Shown piece after piece: positions 25,993 through 35,543 of a stretch of DNA of 64,000 nucleotides (its first letter is position 1; each line of letters opens with the position of its first letter). The stretch lies in assembly GCF_030127145.1 (NCBI RefSeq), contig NZ_CP126158.1, positions 868,001 through 932,000 on the forward strand, given 5' to 3'. The notes under the pieces were generated by a model. The model saw nothing but the letters and a program-made list of their open reading frames with translations. It was not told the origin of the DNA and ran no database searches. The DNA is from Halobaculum halobium (GTDB lineage: Archaea; Halobacteriota; Halobacteria; Halobacteriales; Haloferacaceae). The position numbers and the translations under genes were made by a program.

Positions 25993-26937
25993 ATGCAGAT
26001 CGGGTCGCGTCGCTGTCTCGTCAATCCCCACAGCGGCACGGGCGATCACGCCGACCACGTCCGTCGAGCGATGGAGGCGCGCGGGTTCGCAGTCACCGAG
26101 ACCGAGAGCGCCGCCCACACCGTCGAGTTGGCGCGCGAGGCGGGCGAGGAGCCCGCCTCGACGCTGGCGGTCTGCGGCGGCGACGGGACGATCAACGACG
26201 CGCTCCGCGGGCTGTACCGGGCGGACGCCCTCGGCGACGTGACGCTCGCGGTGCTCCCGGCGGGGACGGCGAACCTCCTCGCGGGCACGCTCGGTATCGA
26301 GTCGCTGGATCGCGGCATCGAACTGTCCGACACCGGCGAGGCCCGCGCGCTCGACGTGGGGGTCGCCGAGGGGGCCGACGGCGAGCCCCGCGTCGGCGGG
26401 GCCGCGGGTTCGGTCGGGTCCGCCGAGCCGTTTCTCGTCTCGTGTATCGCTGGACTGCCGGCCGACGCGAGCACGGCGACCTCGGACGAACTGAAGGGGC
26501 GGTTCGGCACCCTGGCGTTCCTCCTCACCGGGGCCCGGGAGACGATGAACTTCGACGGCCTGGCTGTCCGCGTCGAGTCGCCGACGCGGTCGTGGGTCGG
26601 GGAGGCCACCTGCGTGCTCGTCGGCAACGCCCGAAAGTTCGTCGAGGACGGCGGGCAGGCCGACATGGAGGACGGCCGGTTCGACGTGGTCGTCGTCGAG
26701 CGGATGCCGCCGCAGGCGCTCGCACTCGAGGCCGCGGCCCACCGTCTGCTCGGCGAAGAGACCGACGGCGTCGTCCACTTCCGTGCGGGCGAACTCCACG
26801 TCGCGAGCGACGGCGACGAGCCGATCACGTTCAGCCGCGACGGCGAGATCGCGACCCACGAACGGCTCGACTTCCGGATGCTTCCGGGCGCGCTGGACGT
26901 GCGTGTCGGCGACGCCTACGAGCCGACCCCGGAGTGA
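25993..26937 (+). CDS. Diacylglycerol kinase-family lipid kinase
   Basis: This 314-residue protein belongs to the DAGK/YegS/sphingosine kinase fold. The phosphate-binding elements are visible: VNPHSGTGDHADHV (10-23), CGGDGTINDAL (61-71) and LPAGTANLLAGTLG (88-101). The C-terminal beta domain ends with GELHVASDGD. It probably phosphorylates a lipid or sphingoid-like alcohol; the archaeal substrate is unknown. ATG at 25993 starts at the first beta strand. It precedes the flippase gene by 49 bases on the same strand. Confidence 0.88.
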   Translation: MQIGSRRCLVNPHSGTGDHADHVRRAMEARGFAVTETESAAHTVELAREAGEEPASTLAVCGGDGTINDALRGLYRADALGDVTLAVLPAGTANLLAGTLGIESLDRGIELSDTGEARALDVGVAEGADGEPRVGGAAGSVGSAEPFLVSCIAGLPADASTATSDELKGRFGTLAFLLTGARETMNFDGLAVRVESPTRSWVGEATCVLVGNARKFVEDGGQADMEDGRFDVVVVERMPPQALALEAAAHRLLGEETDGVVHFRAGELHVASDGDEPITFSRDGEIATHERLDFRMLPGALDVRVGDAYEPTPE

Positions 26938-26986
26938 TCGCCTCGGTTCGTCGGGCTTATTTCCGGCTCGCCGCTCCGACGAGTCG

Positions 26987-28600
26987 ATGGAGTCGAGCGG
27001 CGATCCGACCGAGCGACCGAGCGAGGTCGACGGGGAGGAGGGCGGCGGCGACGCCGACGAGCCGCTCGACCCGACCGAGGCGCGCCTCGCGGACGCGCTC
27101 GAACGCGTGGCCCACGGCGCCGTCGTCTCCACGCCGAGCATCCTCGCCCAGCGCGGCCTGACGCTCGCGTTCACCGCGCTGTTGACGAACACGTTCGCCG
27201 CCGAACCGTACGGGTTGTTCGCGCTCGCGCGCCGGCTCTCTCGGTTCCTCCGGCGGCTCGCGATGGGGTTCGGCAGCGGGCTCAGCCGGTTCCTCCCGAC
27301 GGTCGACGATGCGGCCGAACGCGACGCGCTCGCGACGTTCGCGGCCGCGCTGGTGGTGGGCGTCTCGGCCGCCTTCGGCGCCGGCCTGTTCCTCGGCGCG
27401 CCCGCAATCGCCGCGTTCACCGGGAAGGGGCCACCGTTCCCGCTGTACCTACGGGCGTTCGGCGCGGGGCTGCCTCTGACGGTCGGGCTGTTCGTGGTCG
27501 CGCGCGTCCTGCGGGCGACCGAGGAAGTGACCGCGCTGAACACGTTCCAGCGGGTCGCGTTCCCGGTCGTCCAGTTGGCCGTCGGCGTCGCCGGCGCGGT
27601 CGTGGTGAGCGATCTCGCGGGCGTCGCCGTGGGCCTGCCGGTGGCGATGGGTGCGCTCGCGCTCGTCGGGGCGGGGTGGCTCGCGCGCTCTCGGGGATTC
27701 CGCCCTCGGGTTCGCGTCCCCGACGCCGCGGCGATCCGGCGCCGGTACGTCGGGTACACGACGCCGCTGTTTCTCAGCGGCTTCGCGACCACGACCCAGC
27801 GGCTGGGCTTTTACCCGCTGATCGCCGTGTTCCTGTCCGGCACCGCCGGCGGGGTGTTCGCCGTCGGCGTCCTCGTCGGGAGCCTCGTTCGGCTCCCGCT
27901 GATGGCGATCAACCAGTTCATCCCGCCGGTCGCGGCGGCGCTCAACGACGGCGACCACCCGGCGGCCCTGTCGCGGCTGTACCACGTCACGAGCCGGCTG
28001 GTGCTGGTCGGCGTCGTCGGGCTGTCTGTGCCGACGATCGTCCACCGCGAGGCGGTGATGGCGCTGTTCGGCCCGACGTTCGTGCAGTACGCGCCGCTGC
28101 TCCCGGGGTTCGTGTTCGCGCAGGTGCTCGCCTGCGCCGCCGGGAGCGTCGGCATCCTCCTGCGGATGACCGACCACCAGCGCGCGCTGCTGGTCGTCAA
28201 CACCGCCATCACGCTGTTTCTGGCCGTCACGGCGATCCCGCTCACCGTCGAGTTCGGTCTCCCCGGGCTGGTCGCCAGCTACCTGCTGATGCTGGGCGTC
28301 AACAACGGGCTGGAGGTGGCGGTGTTGTACCGCGTCGAGGGGCTCCAGCCGTTCACTCGCGCGCACGGAAAACCGCTGCTGGCGGCGGTCCCCTTCGCGG
28401 CCGTCGCGCTGGCGACGAGGGAGTTGCTTCCCCGCGGTCCGGCGGCGGTCGTCGGCACGCTCCTCGGACTCGCGGCCTACGTCGGCGTGCTCCGCGCGCT
28501 CGGGTTCTCGCCGGTCGAACGGCGGTTGCTCGCGACGCTGACCGAACGCTACCGGCGCACGCTTGCGGTTGTTCGGGACCACGTCACAGATGCGGCGTGA
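26987..28600 (+). CDS. Polysaccharide/lipid-linked sugar flippase-like protein
   Basis: The 537-residue protein has an acidic N-terminal tail of about 50 residues and 12-14 membrane helices of the MVF/Wzx (polysaccharide biosynthesis) type. These proteins flip lipid-linked oligosaccharides for glycoprotein or polysaccharide synthesis. A TATA-like CTTATTT at 26956-26962 fits a leaderless start at 26987. No glycosyltransferase is adjacent; the nearest are about 9 kb away (37762, 38960). Confidence 0.85.
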   Translation: MESSGDPTERPSEVDGEEGGGDADEPLDPTEARLADALERVAHGAVVSTPSILAQRGLTLAFTALLTNTFAAEPYGLFALARRLSRFLRRLAMGFGSGLSRFLPTVDDAAERDALATFAAALVVGVSAAFGAGLFLGAPAIAAFTGKGPPFPLYLRAFGAGLPLTVGLFVVARVLRATEEVTALNTFQRVAFPVVQLAVGVAGAVVVSDLAGVAVGLPVAMGALALVGAGWLARSRGFRPRVRVPDAAAIRRRYVGYTTPLFLSGFATTTQRLGFYPLIAVFLSGTAGGVFAVGVLVGSLVRLPLMAINQFIPPVAAALNDGDHPAALSRLYHVTSRLVLVGVVGLSVPTIVHREAVMALFGPTFVQYAPLLPGFVFAQVLACAAGSVGILLRMTDHQRALLVVNTAITLFLAVTAIPLTVEFGLPGLVASYLLMLGVNNGLEVAVLYRVEGLQPFTRAHGKPLLAAVPFAAVALATRELLPRGPAAVVGTLLGLAAYVGVLRALGFSPVERRLLATLTERYRRTLAVVRDHVTDAA

Positions 28601-28666
28601 GGTGGAAGCGGCCCCGCCCCCGTTCCGACAGTTACTCCTAAATAGCGATCAGTGGTACCAAGCACC

Positions 28667-29299
28667 ATGGTTGCGGCACCGTGGTCCGACCCGAAGGAGT
28701 CCCGGTCCGACCGTTGGGGACGGCCGAGCGGCCCCGAGCGACGCGGCGGAGACGTGCGGACCGTCCGGCAGCGCGCGGTTTCGACCGCCGCGCCGTATCG
28801 CCGCCGTGGACGCCGGTCCCAGTCGGGCGAGTCGCTCGCGAGCCAGTTTCGGAGCCGCGAGTACGAGCACGCGCGGACCGAATACGACGCCACCCTGGCG
28901 GCCGACGGCGAGATCCGGCTGCTCGTGAAGGGCCACCTCTGGGGCCGCGACGAGCGCGACCAGCGCTACCGGGTCCAGCACCGGCGTCCGCCCGACCCGA
29001 CCGACTCGGTGCCGTTCGACGAGTACGAGACGTGGGCCCGGTTCCAGTTCGGTCGCGTCGAGGACCGCACGGCCGCGGACGACGACGCGCTCGTGTTCCG
29101 TCCGGCGACGCCGCCGACCGACGAGACGCGCACGCTCCAGTGGGGCGACCTGTTCCCGCTGCACCGTCGGCTGCTCGCCGAGCTGGAGCTGGTGCGCAAC
29201 CCCGCGTTCGCCGAGTACCGGCTCCGTGAGACGGACGAGTGGCAGGAGATCCGCGACGATCTGAAGTGGGACCTCGACGCGTTCGCTCGCGGTCCCTGA
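28667..29299 (+). CDS. Hypothetical charged protein
   Basis: A 210-residue, soluble, Arg- and Asp-rich protein. The first 60 residues are Arg/Pro/Ser-rich and probably disordered; the rest (YEHARTEYDATLAADGEIRL onward) looks folded, with Trp and Phe residues (ETWARFQFGRVEDR). I recognise no family. A TATA-like CCTAAATAG at 28637-28645 supports the ATG at 28667. Confidence 0.65.
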   Translation: MVAAPWSDPKESRSDRWGRPSGPERRGGDVRTVRQRAVSTAAPYRRRGRRSQSGESLASQFRSREYEHARTEYDATLAADGEIRLLVKGHLWGRDERDQRYRVQHRRPPDPTDSVPFDEYETWARFQFGRVEDRTAADDDALVFRPATPPTDETRTLQWGDLFPLHRRLLAELELVRNPAFAEYRLRETDEWQEIRDDLKWDLDAFARGP

Positions 29300-29355
29300 C
29301 CCGTCCCCGTAGCCGTCGCCGGTAGCTACAGGAACCCCCCGACCGCACGTCCGGT

Positions 29356-30267
29356 ATGGCCGACGCATCTCCCGACGCCGAGGACGCGATGCCCGCCGGA
29401 CCCGCCCGCGCCGACCCTCCCTTCGATGCGCCCGACCTCTCCGGGTCGACGGCGTTCGTCACCGGGACGACCCGGGGCATCGGCAAACGAATCGCCCTCA
29501 CGCTCGCCGAGCACGGCTGCAACGTCGTCTCGACCGGAAAGACCGCCGAACCCGGCGGCGAGTTGCCGGGGACGATCCACAAGACGGCAGCGCAGTGCGA
29601 GGAGCGCGGCGTCGACGCCCACGCGATCCAGTTGGACGTGCGCGACGAGGACGCCGTCGAGGCGGCCGTCGACGAGGCCATCGAGGAGTTCGGCGAGATC
29701 GACATCGTGATCAACAACGCCAGCGCGATCCAGCTGGCGAACGTCGCGGACCTCCCCGCGAACCGGTTCGACCTCATGACGGACGTGAACGTCCGCGGGA
29801 CGTATCTCGTCTCGCGGGCGTTCCTCCCGCACCTCCGGGAGCAGGAGTCGGGGTGGATCCTCACGAACGCGCCGCCGGTGACGATGGACCGCGCCCCCGG
29901 AAAGGCGGCCTACGCCTGGTCGAAGCTCGGGATGTCGTTCGTCACCCTCTCGCTGGCCGAGGAACTGGCGGCCGACGACATCGGCTGCAACACGTTTTGG
30001 CCGGTGACCGCCGTCGACACCCGGGCGACGCGGTACTTCGGCCTGGGCACCGAGGACGACTGGCGGACGCCGCACGTGCTCGCGGACGCCGCGCTCTCGA
30101 TCCTCGCGCGCGACCCGGCCGAGTACACCGGCCACTCGGCGTACGACGAGGACCTCCTGCGCGCCGCCGGCGCTAGCGACGCAGCCATCTCGGCGTACAA
30201 CCTGACCGAGGGCGACCCCGCACCGACCTCCGCGCAGATGTTCGCGCCAGAGTACACACGCAAGTGA
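29356..30267 (+). CDS. Short-chain dehydrogenase (HSDL2-like)
   Basis: A 303-residue NAD(P)-dependent oxidoreductase. The Rossmann loop is TGTTRGIG (about 36-43), with INNASAIQLANV and the active-site YAWSK. The catalytic Ser position reads TNAPPV instead of a clear Ser, as in some HSDL2-like enzymes where the motif is altered. N-terminal 25 residues form an acidic/Pro tail; the final 30 residues are unlike classical SDRs. The substrate is unknown. Confidence 0.87.
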   Translation: MADASPDAEDAMPAGPARADPPFDAPDLSGSTAFVTGTTRGIGKRIALTLAEHGCNVVSTGKTAEPGGELPGTIHKTAAQCEERGVDAHAIQLDVRDEDAVEAAVDEAIEEFGEIDIVINNASAIQLANVADLPANRFDLMTDVNVRGTYLVSRAFLPHLREQESGWILTNAPPVTMDRAPGKAAYAWSKLGMSFVTLSLAEELAADDIGCNTFWPVTAVDTRATRYFGLGTEDDWRTPHVLADAALSILARDPAEYTGHSAYDEDLLRAAGASDAAISAYNLTEGDPAPTSAQMFAPEYTRK

Positions 30268-30366
30268 GGCGCCGACGGCGGCGCTCGCCCGACGCGCCGA
30301 CGCGCGACTTCCGGCACCGCCGGAACCGTCACCGAGTACTTCGGCACGGTCGGCCAACGGGGGACC

Positions 30367-30492
30367 GTGCGACTATCTACAGCCGTGCTGTTGATCGGTG
30401 TCGGTCTGTTCGCGCTTCCCGTCCCGGGAACGTTCATCGGCGGCGGGCTGGTGATCGTCGCCGGCGCGGTGCTCCGGTACCTCGGGGAGTGA
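30367..30492 (+). CDS. 41-residue membrane microprotein
   Basis: A GTG at 30367 opens a 41-codon frame to a TGA at 30490-30492. The product begins MRLSTAVLLIGVGLFALPVP, continues with a Gly-rich second hydrophobic half and ends VLRYLGE: a short basic start, two short membrane segments around a Pro-Val-Pro-Gly turn, and a charged end. The composition is plainly that of a membrane protein rather than chance. The gene is convergent with kynureninase (6-base gap). It is too short for ordinary gene finders. Function unknown. Confidence 0.62.
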   Translation: MRLSTAVLLIGVGLFALPVPGTFIGGGLVIVAGAVLRYLGE

Positions 30493-30498
30493 CCTCAG

Positions 30499-31839
30499 TC
30501 AGGTGACACCGGCCCCGCGCGGGTCGTAGTCGCGGTACGCGCCGGTCTCGTCGATCTCGCGGATCGTCTCGACTACGTGCCACACGTCTTCGAAGCGGGT
30601 GTACAGCGGCGCCGGACAAACCCTGACCACGTTCGGCGGTCTGAAGTCGACGACACCGCCGCGGTCGCGCAGCGCCTCGCTCACGCGGTAGCCCTCGGGG
30701 TGTTCGATCGCGACGTGGCCGCCGCGCCGGTCGTGCTCCCGCGGCGTCCCGACCGAGAAGTCGTCGCCGAGACGGTCGTCGACCAGGTCGATCAGGTAGT
30801 CCGTGAGCGCGAGCGACTTCTCGCGCACGGCGTCGATGCCGGCCTCCCGGACCAGCTCCGTCGCGCCTTCGATCGGCGCCGAGGAGAGCATCGGCACCGT
30901 CCCGATCTGCCACGCGCCGGCGGTGTCGGCCTGGTCGTAGGTGTGGCGCATCTCGAACTGCGTCGACTTGTCGTTGCCCCACCAGCCGGCGAGTGCGGGC
31001 GTGGTGCCGTGGTGGCGCTCGTTGACGTACAGCCCCGCGGTCGCGCCCGGCCCGGCGTTGAGGTACTTGTACGAGCACCACACCGCGAAGTCGGCGCCCT
31101 CGTCGTCGTCGCCGGCGTCGCCGAGCGCGTGATCGACGGCGCCGACCGAGTGGGCGCAGTCGAACCCCGCGAGCGCGCCGTGCTCGTGAGCCGCCGCGGT
31201 GATCCGGTCGACGTCGAGCAGTTGCCCCGAGCGGTAGAGCACGGAGGGCATGAACACGATCCCGACGTCGTCGCGCTCGCGGAGGACGGCCTCGATGTCG
31301 CCCTCGTCGATGGTTCTCCCGTCGCGAGACTCGACGGCGACGAGCTGTTCGTCCGGGTCGATCCCGCGCTGGCGGAACTGCGCGCGGATCGCGTAGTGGT
31401 CCGTCGGGAAGTCGAGGTCGTTGACGAGCACCGCCGGGGGGTCGGCCGCGGGGTCAGGGCCGGCAGGCGTGCCGGGGAGCGTGTCGAGGAACGTCCCGAT
31501 CAGGGTGTGGATGTTGACGGTGGTCGAGTTGGCGACGACGACCTCGGACTCGCGGGCGCCCACGAGGGGCGCGAGCAGGTCGCCGAGGTGTTCGCCGTAG
31601 TGGAACCAGTCGGGGTCGGCGGCCTCCCACCCGCGGATCGCGAGCGCGCGCCACTCGTCGACCACGCGGTCGAGCGTCGCCAGCGCGGTGTCGGGCGCGA
31701 GCCCCAGCGAGTTGCCGTCCATATAGCGCTCGCCGTCGGGCACGGAGAAGTGGTCGCGGTACCCGCGGAGAGAGTCGTCAGCGTCGCGCTCGCGGGCCTC
31801 GGCGAGCGAGTGGGTGGGCCCTGCGTCCGTGTCGCTCAT
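30499..31839 (-). CDS. kynU: Kynureninase
   Basis: This PLP enzyme cleaves kynurenine to anthranilate and alanine. The 446-residue protein shows the start YMDGNSLGLAP (39-49), the phosphate-binding ANSTTVNIHTL (103-113) and the PLP Lys258 in CSYKYLNAGPGA. ATG at 31839 is used; a GTG two codons upstream is possible. No tryptophan dioxygenase or formamidase gene is in the window, so its role (tryptophan breakdown or anthranilate supply) is open. Confidence 0.92.
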   Translation of the reverse strand: MSDTDAGPTHSLAEARERDADDSLRGYRDHFSVPDGERYMDGNSLGLAPDTALATLDRVVDEWRALAIRGWEAADPDWFHYGEHLGDLLAPLVGARESEVVVANSTTVNIHTLIGTFLDTLPGTPAGPDPAADPPAVLVNDLDFPTDHYAIRAQFRQRGIDPDEQLVAVESRDGRTIDEGDIEAVLRERDDVGIVFMPSVLYRSGQLLDVDRITAAAHEHGALAGFDCAHSVGAVDHALGDAGDDDEGADFAVWCSYKYLNAGPGATAGLYVNERHHGTTPALAGWWGNDKSTQFEMRHTYDQADTAGAWQIGTVPMLSSAPIEGATELVREAGIDAVREKSLALTDYLIDLVDDRLGDDFSVGTPREHDRRGGHVAIEHPEGYRVSEALRDRGGVVDFRPPNVVRVCPAPLYTRFEDVWHVVETIREIDETGAYRDYDPRGAGVT

Positions 31840-31900
31840 GACCACCGCTTCGGGTGGGGACAGTTAGGCGTTGGCGTCGTGTCCCGCGCGGCCGCGGCGC

Positions 31901-33201
31901 TCACTCGTCGGCGGCGGTCGCCGCCGCGCCCGCCCCGGTGTCCGCCTCCAGGTCGCCGACGAGGAGCAGACCGCCCCCGACCGCCACGACGCCGACGGCG
32001 ACGGCGACCGAGACGGTCCTGAGGGCGGCGGCGTAGCCGGCGCCCTCGGCGACGAACGCGACCGCGGCGCCCATCGCGACCGGCGCGCCGGTCGATCCGA
32101 GCCGGCCGATCGACTCCCCGAGGCTGACGAGGCCGCCGCGGGTGTCGTCGCCGGCGAGCCCCGTGATCGCCGAGCGGTACAGCGTCAGCGACACCGAGAA
32201 GCCGGCGCCGACCGGGACGCCCGCCGCGAGCGCGACCGGCACCGACGGCGCGAGCGCGAGAGCAGCCAGGCCGATCCCGGCGACGACGAGCGCGGCGAAC
32301 GTGGGGACCGTTCGGCCGAACCGGGCGGTGATTCGCCCGGTCTGGGTCGTCGCGACGGCGCTGGCGACGGACGCGACCGCGACGAGGGCGCCGGCGGCGC
32401 CGGGGTTCCGCCCAGCAGCCGGACGACGACGATCGAGTTGTAGGTGAGAAAGCCGAACCAGAGGAACCCCGGCGCGGCCCGCCCGAACAGCGTCGCGGCG
32501 ACGCGCGGCCGCGCCGCCAGCGCGAGGAGCGCCCGGACGCCGGACCGGTCGGCGTCGTTCGGGTCGCCGTCCGCGGGCGCTCCCGCGGCTGCCGACCGCT
32601 CGCCGCCGAGCGCGGCGGACTCCTCGAACCGGAGCCACACGACCGCCGCGACGGGGATCGCCGCGGCGTATAGCGCGAAGGGGTACTGCCACGCGAACGC
32701 CACCAGCAGCCCCGCGAGGAACGGGAACACCGTCAGCGACGCGCCGACCGCCGTGAAGCGGACACCCTGAGCGGCCGACTCGCGGGCGCCCGAGAACAGG
32801 TCGCCCGTCGCCGTGATCAAGATCGGTCCGATCCCGGTGTAGCCGACGCCTTGGAGGAGTCGGAGGAGCAGTGCGACCCGGAAGTCGGTCGTCAGCGTGA
32901 GCGCGAGTCCAGCGAGGCCGAACAGCGCCAGCCCGCCCGCAAGGACCGGCTTTCGGCCGTACCGGTCCGCGAGCACGCCCGCCACCGGGATAAACACGAT
33001 TCCCGGTGCCGTGAACGCCGACAGAAGCAGGCCAGCCTCCGTCGCGGAGACGCCGTAGGGCCCGGTCAGCGACTCCACCACCGGCGAGACGACGGAGGCG
33101 CCCATCGGCGAGATGAGCGACGCGAGCAACAGCAGCCGGAAGTCGCGGTCGGCGAGCACGTCGGCGTCGCCGCCGAGGAGCCGACGGAGCGAGATCGACA
33201 C
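31901..33201 (-). pseudogene. MFS transporter, broken by one frameshift
   Basis: A 12-helix major facilitator is encoded in two frames. From the GTG at 33201 the protein runs through the MFS loop motif VLADRYGRKPVLAG and helices 1-7 to VVRLLGGTP, then loses its frame near 32402-32405 (a run of four G on the plus strand). The next helices (GALVAVASVASAVATTQTGR onward, 5 more) continue one frame over to a TGA at 31901. Inserting one base in the run restores a full-length protein of about 430 residues. Whether this is a sequencing indel or a true lesion cannot be told here. The substrate is unknown. Confidence 0.82.
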
Positions 33202-33326
33202 GCCGCCCCCTCCGGCGCGGCCGCGCAAGAGCGACTCGGTTCCGGCGCGGGGGTACTCCCGCCTGGGCCGCCGGGCGGAGGCGCAGTCGGGAGGGATTCT
33301 TGACGCCCCCGGCCGTCCGGTGTCGC

Positions 33327-34334
33327 ATGACCGACTCCGCCGACGGTGACGCACGCCCCGACCGACTGGCCGACCTCGATCCGGAACTCCGCGAAGTCGT
33401 CGCCGAGGTCGAGGCGCTCGGCGTCCCGCCGTGGCACGCCCTGTCCGTCGAGAGCGCCCGTCGCATCGAGGACGAGTTGTTCGGCGGCGACGGGGGCGCC
33501 GATCCGAACCGAGACCGCGGCTCTGTCGAACCGGTCGCCTCGACGCTCGATCTCGGTATCGACGGTCCCGACGGCGACGCCCTCCCGCTGCGAGTGTACC
33601 GCCCCTCGGAGACGCCCGCGCCGACGCTCGTCTTCTTCCACGGCGGCGGCTGGTGTCTCGGGACCCTCGATTCCGCGGACGACCTCGCACGACGGCTCTG
33701 TCGCCGCGTCGGCGCGGTCGTCGTCTCGGTGGATTACCGACTGGCGCCCGAGCACCAGTTTCCCGCCGCCGTCGACGACGCGGTCCGCGCCCTCCGGTGG
33801 ACTCGCGAGCACGACGCCCGATTCGGCGGCAACGGCGTCGTCGGCGTCGCCGGCTCCTCGGCGGGCGGAAACCTCGCGGCCGCCGCGTCGCTGGCGACCC
33901 CAGACGGCGAGGCTCCCGCGGTCCAGACGCTCCTGTACCCGATCGTCGGCAGCGACTTCGGGACCGACTCCTACGAGGCGAACGCCGACGGGCCCTTGTT
34001 GACGCGCGCCGACATGCGGCGCTTCTGGCGAGAGTACCTGCGGTCGGACGTGGACGCCGCGAACCCCCATGCCGCGCCGTTGCGGGCGCGGGATCCGGAC
34101 CTCGCGGCGACCGCCCCCGCCGTCGTCGTCACCGGCGAGCGCGACCCCCTGCGCGACGACGGCGCGGCCTACGTCGACCGGCTCTCAGACGTCGGCGTCG
34201 ACGCCGAACACCTAGATTACGAGGGGATGTGCCACGGCTTCCTGTCGTTCGCCGACGAGGTCGCGGTCGCCGATGCGGCGTTCGACGACCTCGCGGCGGC
34301 GACCCAGGAGCGGTTGGCGGCCGCCGGAGACTGA
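33327..34334 (+). CDS. Alpha/beta hydrolase, hormone-sensitive-lipase type
   Basis: A 335-residue esterase/lipase. The oxyanion motif HGGGW is at 105-109, the nucleophile in GSSAGG at Ser178, with candidate triad partners Asp273 (GERDPLRDDG) and His303 (GMCHGFL). This is the HSL-like family, cytoplasmic here (no signal peptide). It is intact, in contrast to the frameshifted genes on both sides. Confidence 0.9.
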   Translation: MTDSADGDARPDRLADLDPELREVVAEVEALGVPPWHALSVESARRIEDELFGGDGGADPNRDRGSVEPVASTLDLGIDGPDGDALPLRVYRPSETPAPTLVFFHGGGWCLGTLDSADDLARRLCRRVGAVVVSVDYRLAPEHQFPAAVDDAVRALRWTREHDARFGGNGVVGVAGSSAGGNLAAAASLATPDGEAPAVQTLLYPIVGSDFGTDSYEANADGPLLTRADMRRFWREYLRSDVDAANPHAAPLRARDPDLAATAPAVVVTGERDPLRDDGAAYVDRLSDVGVDAEHLDYEGMCHGFLSFADEVAVADAAFDDLAAATQERLAAAGD

Positions 34335-34365
34335 TACGTGCGAGTCGAGGACGGGCGGTCGGAGA

Positions 34366-35429
34366 TCAGTCCGTCCCCGAGAGCCGCTCGTACGCCGCCC
34401 ACGACGCGTCCTCCGCCGGCGGCTCGACGCGATCGCCGTCGACGAACACGCCGGAGCCCTCGCACACGTCGCCGACGACGCCGACGGGCGTTCCCCGGTC
34501 CGAGAGCGCGTCGAGAACGCGGTCGACGGCCGCGGGGTCGACCGCAAGCAGGAGCGTCCCGGAGGTGGTACACGCCCACGGGTCGAGGTCGAGCGCCTCA
34601 CAGGTCGCCACGGCGGCGGCGTTCGTCGGCACCGCCGCCGAGTCCACGTCGATGCGGACGCCGCCGGCCTCGGCCGTCTCACACAGCGCCCCCGAAGTCC
34701 GCCCTCCGTCGCGTCGTGCATCGCGGTGACCCCGGCGTCCGCCGGCGATGCCCCGCCGTTCCGGCCGGCTTCCGCGGCCGCGAGCGCGTCGCGCACGACG
34801 CTCGTCTCCTCGAGCAACGCGGCCGCGTCGCCGATCGTCGCCCCGTCGATCCCCCGTTCGGCGAGCGCGTCGGGGTACAGCGACGCGAACAGTCCAGCGG
34901 TCTCGATCCCCGGTCCCTTCGTCACGAGCAGGCGGTCGCCCGGGCGGGCGCCGTCCGGGCGGATCACGTCGTCGTGGTCGCCGACGCCGAGCACCGTCGC
35001 GGCGCCGACCCACGGGAGCGACGCGCCGGGGTATCGGGCGGTGTGGCCCGTCGGGATGGCGACGCCCAGCGCCTCGCACTCGGCGGCGACAGCCGCCCAG
35101 AAGGCGGCGAAATCGTCGTCGCTCACGTCGCTCGGGAGCGCAAAGGAGGGACAAAAGTGGGTGGGCGCGACGCCGGAGACGGCCACGTCGCCGAGGGCGA
35201 ACGAGAGCGCAAAGCGGCCGGCGCGCTCGAACCCCAGATCGGGGAGCAGCGAGATCGGGTCGGTCGCGGTCACGACCGCGCGGTCGGCAACGTCGACGAC
35301 GCCGAAGTCAACGCCGTGGGTCGGCCCGAGGCGAACGTCGTCGCGGGCGGCGCCGAGGGCCGGGCGGACCACCGACTCGAAGGTGTCGCGGTCGACCTTC
35401 CCCCGTCGCGTGGCGCGGTCGTCGGTCAT
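34366..35429 (-). pseudogene. AIR synthase-related (HypE/SelD/ThiL superfamily) protein, broken by one frameshift
   Basis: From the ATG at 35429 the first domain reads THGVDFGVVDV, VTATDPISLLP and GDVAVSGVAPTHF, typical of PurM-superfamily ATP-binding proteins. The linking region DRLLVTKGPGIETAG and MHDATEGGL follow, and then the frame shifts in a run of five C (34689-34693 on the plus strand). One added base restores GALCETAEAGGVRIDVDSAAVP and the rest to the TGA at 34366-34368. The restored protein is about 354 residues. No Cys/Sec typical of SelD is seen near the N-terminus, so it is an uncharacterised AIR-synthase relative. Confidence 0.8.
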
Positions 35430-35543
35430 GGGTTCAGGTGTACCGGGGCGCCCCAAAGCGGTTGCGCCACCGAGCGGCGTGCGAGGCCGCGGGGAACGAC
35501 CCGGGAGCCAGATCCCGTTCGCGACGCAGATCCCGTGCCCGGC

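Noticed and set aside
32402-32405. Programmed ribosomal frameshift in the MFS gene
   Set aside because: No slippery heptamer or stimulatory structure was recognised and two neighbouring genes have the same kind of one-base homopolymer defect.
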